Positions 61,203-64,000 of a stretch of DNA of 64,000 nucleotides are shown here, piece after piece (positions within the stretch are counted from its first letter, which is position 1; the number at the start of each line of letters is the position of its first letter). Both the position numbers and the translations under genes were made by a program. The notes under the pieces are model-generated. The model ran no database searches, was not told the DNA's origin, and worked only from the letters and a program-made list of their open reading frames with translations. The DNA is from Alphaproteobacteria bacterium. Lineage in GTDB: Bacteria > Pseudomonadota > Alphaproteobacteria > UBA2966. The stretch is from positions 19,338 to 83,337 of the forward strand of contig JABIFY010000112.1 of NCBI GenBank assembly GCA_018650465.1. Direction: 5' to 3'.

Positions 61203-62159
61203 TCAGACCTTTTCGGTCAATACGCTATGGCGAACAAATGCAAAGATTTCGGCTAATTTTCTTTCCGAATCTTGCTCAGTCACAATATTCCAGTCTTTCA
61301 TCTGGTTGCGTATCCAGGTCATCTGACGTTTGGCATAGCGGCGGGTTGATTGTTGGGCTGCTGCAAGGGCTGTTTCCCGCTCCATCAGGCCCGCCTGAAA
61401 CTGGCTGATTTCGGGCACCCCAACAGCCTTCATAATGGGCAAGGTTGGATCAAGATCAAGGGCGAGCAAGGCCCTGACTTCTGCTTGCGCGCCCCCTGCG
61501 AACATTTCTTCAAGACGGGCGTCGCAACGGGCATAAACCTGATCACGGGGCGGCAACAGGGCCAGGCGGATCATGGGCAGATCAAGACCGCCTTCCCGGC
61601 TCGCCTCAGCCTGCCAGGTGCCCAGGGTTTTGCCGGTTGACGCCAAAACGGCTGCAAGTCGCAATACACGCTGGGTATCAGTGGCCCCGACTTTGGCGGC
61701 CCCCTCTGGATCGCGCCCCGCCAGCTCGGCATAAAAAGCGTCGGCGCCAATGGCCGCGAAATGGGCCGCCATGTCGTCCGTAACGCTTTGTGGAATTTGC
61801 GGCACTTCGGCAATGCCTTCCTGCAAAACCTTGAAATAGAGGCCCGTGCCGCCGACAAGGATTGGCCACTGACCCAACTTGTGAGCAGCTTCGATTTCAG
61901 CCACCGCCATATCGCGCCAGCGAGCCACGGAACAGCGTTCCGCGCCGCTCAGCACACCATATAATTTGTGTGGCACCTGTTTTTTTTCAGCTGGACTCGG
62001 CTGAGCCGTAATTATTTCCAGCTCTTCATAGACCTGCATGCTGTCGGCATTTATGATCACGCCGCCGCCGACACCCTCAAGCTGCTGCGCCAACGCAATG
62101 GCCACAGCCGATTTTCCGCTGGCCGTAGGACCAGCTAATAATATGACGCCTTTGTGCAC
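61203..62159 (-). CDS. miaA: tRNA dimethylallyltransferase
   Basis: A 318-residue MiaA; transfers a dimethylallyl group to A37 of tRNAs that read codons starting with U. P-loop GPTASGKSAVAIALA, the VIINADSMQVYEELEIITAQPSPAE tRNA/substrate block, VGGTGLYFKVLQEGI and RRYAKRQMTWIRNQMKDW are all typical. GTG 62159 has GAGAG upstream. It is divergent from serB with about 80 bp between. Confidence 0.95.
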   Translation of the reverse strand: MHKGVILLAGPTASGKSAVAIALAQQLEGVGGGVIINADSMQVYEELEIITAQPSPAEKKQVPHKLYGVLSGAERCSVARWRDMAVAEIEAAHKLGQWPILVGGTGLYFKVLQEGIAEVPQIPQSVTDDMAAHFAAIGADAFYAELAGRDPEGAAKVGATDTQRVLRLAAVLASTGKTLGTWQAEASREGGLDLPMIRLALLPPRDQVYARCDARLEEMFAGGAQAEVRALLALDLDPTLPIMKAVGVPEISQFQAGLMERETALAAAQQSTRRYAKRQMTWIRNQMKDWNIVTEQDSERKLAEIFAFVRHSVLTEKV

Positions 62160-62240
62160 TAATTTCTCTCAACGTAAATCGACTGCCGATAATATCCTCA
62201 AATTGGGCGATATATACTCATTTGTCGAGCGGCTCATCTA

Positions 62241-63143
62241 ATGGAAAATGTTCTGACCTTGATTGGCAGCCGCAGTTGGGCGCCCCTGAGCGATGATCTG
62301 GTGGCCATGGCCATTGGTGCCCTGGAAGAAGCCGGGGCAGAATGTTCTGCCCCCGACTGGCTGTCTGAACACCTTGCCTGCGACATCTTCTTTGACGGCT
62401 TCAGCCCTTCCGTAGGCGAAGCGTCGGTGCGTCAGTATCTGCGTGATATGCCGGTCGATATTATCTCTCAGCACCAGGAATACCGACGCAAAAAGCTGCT
62501 GTTAAGCGATATGGATTCAACCATTATCGAACAGGAATGTATCGACGAGGTTGCGGCCTATGCCGGTTTGCGCGACCAGGTTTCGGAGATCACCGAAGCC
62601 GCCATGCGCGGTGAGCTGGATTTCAGTGCCAGCCTGGTCCGCCGCGCGGCCATGTTGAAAGACATTGACGTGGAAGTCCTGCAAAAAGTCTACAAAGAGC
62701 GTATTACGGTAACACCCGGGGCCCGCACCCTGGTGCAGACCATGCGTAAAAACGGCGCCTGGTCCAAGCTGGTCTCCGGCGGCTTCACTTATTTCACCAA
62801 TCTGGTCAGCATCGAAACCGGTTTTCACGATCACCAGGCCAATCGCCTGGAAGTCATCGCCGGACGCCTGACAGGCAAAGTCATTCCACCGATCCTGGAT
62901 AACCTGGCCAAGCGCAAAGCCCTGGACAAATGCGTTGACGCCCTGGGCCTGCAAGGGCAAGAAACCCTGGCCGTCGGCGACGGGGCAAACGACATTCCCA
63001 TGTTACAGGAAGCCGGCCTTGGCATCGCCTTTCATGCCAAACCCCTGGTGGCTGCTTCGTCCAACGCCCGTCTCGACCATGCCGATCTGACGGGTGCCCT
63101 GTATGCGCAAGGCTACAGGGATGAAGAATTTGTGCTGGATTGA
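62241..63143 (+). CDS. serB: Phosphoserine phosphatase
   Basis: A 300-residue HAD-family phosphatase for the last step of serine synthesis. Nucleophile motif LLSDMDSTIIEQECIDEVA, LVSGGFTYFTNLV, and VGDGANDIPMLQEAGLGIAFHAKP are intact. The N-terminal 80 residues form a divergent ACT-like domain, as in other SerB proteins. Divergent from miaA. Confidence 0.94.
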   Translation: MENVLTLIGSRSWAPLSDDLVAMAIGALEEAGAECSAPDWLSEHLACDIFFDGFSPSVGEASVRQYLRDMPVDIISQHQEYRRKKLLLSDMDSTIIEQECIDEVAAYAGLRDQVSEITEAAMRGELDFSASLVRRAAMLKDIDVEVLQKVYKERITVTPGARTLVQTMRKNGAWSKLVSGGFTYFTNLVSIETGFHDHQANRLEVIAGRLTGKVIPPILDNLAKRKALDKCVDALGLQGQETLAVGDGANDIPMLQEAGLGIAFHAKPLVAASSNARLDHADLTGALYAQGYRDEEFVLD

Positions 63144-63155
63144 CGCCGTCGCCGG

Positions 63156-63470
63156 TTAACCCAGATTTTCGCTAATCTGCACCACCGGCTGAACATCCGT
63201 GAATTTAGGAATGTCACCCATGACTTCCTGACCATGATCAGCAATCAGTTGCCCAAGCACATCCGGGCTGTCCATCTCTAGAATTGCGATAACCTGAAAG
63301 GGTGCGGGGGTTGCCGGATCTGGCGTTGCCAGGCCCTTGATCGCGCGCACACTGATCAGTTTGTCGCCCCACAATTTGTCAACCAGCGGAATGTGGTTGG
63401 CGAGGTAATAGTCCATATCAAATTTGGAACCGGGCGTGTTCGGATACATTACGGTAACAGTTGTAGTCAT
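63156..63470 (-). CDS. EthD family protein
   Basis: A 104-residue dimeric ferredoxin-like barrel protein: VTVMYPNTPGSKFDMDYYLANHIPLVDKLWGDKLISVRAIKGLA and PFQVIAILEMDSPDVLGQLIADHGQEVMGDIPKFTDVQPVVQIS. EthD-like proteins accompany several catabolic pathways; their exact role is unknown. ATG 63470 has a GGGGGA ribosome site. It converges with serB, 12 bp apart. Confidence 0.88.
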   Translation of the reverse strand: MTTTVTVMYPNTPGSKFDMDYYLANHIPLVDKLWGDKLISVRAIKGLATPDPATPAPFQVIAILEMDSPDVLGQLIADHGQEVMGDIPKFTDVQPVVQISENLG

Positions 63471-63628
63471 GACGTCCCCCTGATCAAACCGGCCAGGTGC
63501 CTGCTGCGCCTGACTTCAAGGTAAACCTTATGGGCTGGAGTCAGCTTGTCAAACGAGGTTGCGGCAACAATTTCGTGATCAGTTTGTTTAGCGAACAAAA
63601 AACAATGCCAGCTTTATCTTGTCGGCAC

Positions 63629-63654
63629 AAAAAAGGGCCGCCCGCAGGCGACCC
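63629..63654 (-). terminator. Rho-independent terminator after the TrpB-like gene
   Basis: On the minus strand, GGGTCGCC pairs with GGGCGGCCC-type bases over a small loop, followed by six Ts at 63634-63629. It lies 27 bp after the stop of the TrpB-like gene. Confidence 0.85.
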
Positions 63655-63680
63655 TTTCTCTTGAAACGATGTTTAAAGAA

Positions 63681-64000
63681 CTATTCAGCAGCAACCGGAG
63701 GCAGCTGATCGAGAGACGCCTTCAGGGCGGCCTCGTCATAGTCTTCGTCCTTCAGCAGACCGGCATGGTAGTCGGTGTAAGCCTGCATATCAAAATGTCC
63801 ATGACCTGAAAGATTAAACAGGATCGTGCGACTGACACCTTCTTCCTTGCACTTCAGGGCCTCGTCAATGGCAGCCTTGGCGGCATGAGTGGATTCAGGG
63901 GCCGGGACAATACCTTCCGCCCGGGCGAACTGAACACCAGCCGCAAAACATGGATTCTGGTGATAGGCCACAGCCTCTACCAGGCCTTGTTCAGCCAGAT
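63681..64000 (-). CDS. TrpB-like (TrpB2-type) PLP enzyme, C-terminal part (cut by window edge)
   Basis: The last 106 residues of a tryptophan synthase beta-like protein: LAEQGLVEAVAYHQNPCFAAGV, then FARAEGIVPAPESTHAAKAAIDEALKCKEEG and TILFNLSGHGHFDMQAYTDYHAG. These match the C-terminus of the TrpB2 group, which often acts without TrpA and may serve in indole salvage or as a serine deaminase. The catalytic Lys and PLP site are outside the window. A terminator follows. Confidence 0.88.
   Translation of the reverse strand, partial: LAEQGLVEAVAYHQNPCFAAGVQFARAEGIVPAPESTHAAKAAIDEALKCKEEGVSRTILFNLSGHGHFDMQAYTDYHAGLLKDEDYDEAALKASLDQLPPVAAE

Overview
The window reads as a stretch of alphaproteobacterial chromosome, most likely from a free-living marine or environmental heterotroph of the Rhodospirillales/Kordiimonadales type. 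This is inferred from gene content: an ScfR-type short-chain acyl-CoA regulator, an SLC5-STAC symporter/histidine kinase, PAS_5-like domains, cytoplasmic sulfite dehydrogenase-like SoeABC, a TrpB2-type protein, and palindromic repeats of a kind common in Alphaproteobacteria. Coding density is high. I saw no rRNA, tRNA, CRISPR array, prophage or intact insertion sequence.

Layout. 1-4.4 kb: start of malate synthase G (cut by the window edge), a rhodanese, an unknown membrane protein with ubiX, and a secreted phytase-like esterase. 4.4-9.5 kb: a molybdoenzyme operon (soeABC-like) followed by a small FMN-binding protein. 9.7-14.5 kb: small secreted proteins, a biotin-dependent acyl-CoA carboxyltransferase with a free-standing biotinyl carrier, and a reductive-dehalogenase-like Fe-S protein. 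14.6-26.3 kb: signalling genes, namely a large hybrid histidine kinase, a second PAS kinase, a globin fused to a chemoreceptor tip and a pseudo-receiver protein, mixed with a DHH phosphoesterase, a PhyH dioxygenase, an MFS carrier and a small monooxygenase. 26.5-31.8 kb: a complete branched-chain-amino-acid-type ABC transporter (livFGMH plus a Tat-exported binding protein). 32-37.2 kb: ScfR-type regulator, receiver protein, small membrane protein and SLC5-histidine kinase. 37.2-42.8 kb: divergent malonate genes (matA/matB), an MFS carrier and a beta-decarboxylating dehydrogenase. 42.8-46.7 kb: a membrane aspartic protease, a fusion of a transposase N-terminus with PAS domains, an alpha/beta hydrolase and a DsbA-family protein with an in-frame TGA. 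46.8-52.3 kb: the cell-shape operon mreBCD-mrdA-rodA. 52.4-64 kb: branched-chain amino acid synthesis (leuA, ilvB, ilvN, ilvC), acyl-CoA ligase, miaA, serB and the end of a TrpB-like gene.

The genes give a picture of an aerobic heterotroph that takes up amino and organic acids, handles short-chain acyl-CoA and malonate, oxidises inorganic sulfur at least as far as sulfite, and senses many small molecules. The most striking items are: (1) a DsbA/FrnE-like gene whose first redox cysteine codon is TGA, a strong selenoprotein candidate; (2) a flavohaemoglobin-type globin fused to a miniature soluble chemoreceptor tip, next to a receiver protein lacking its phospho-acceptor Asp; (3) an apparently domesticated IS5-type transposase N-terminus fused to two PAS_5-like domains; (4) a leucine-rich leader ORF with hairpins upstream of leuA; (5) two composite palindromic repeats with compensatory base changes.
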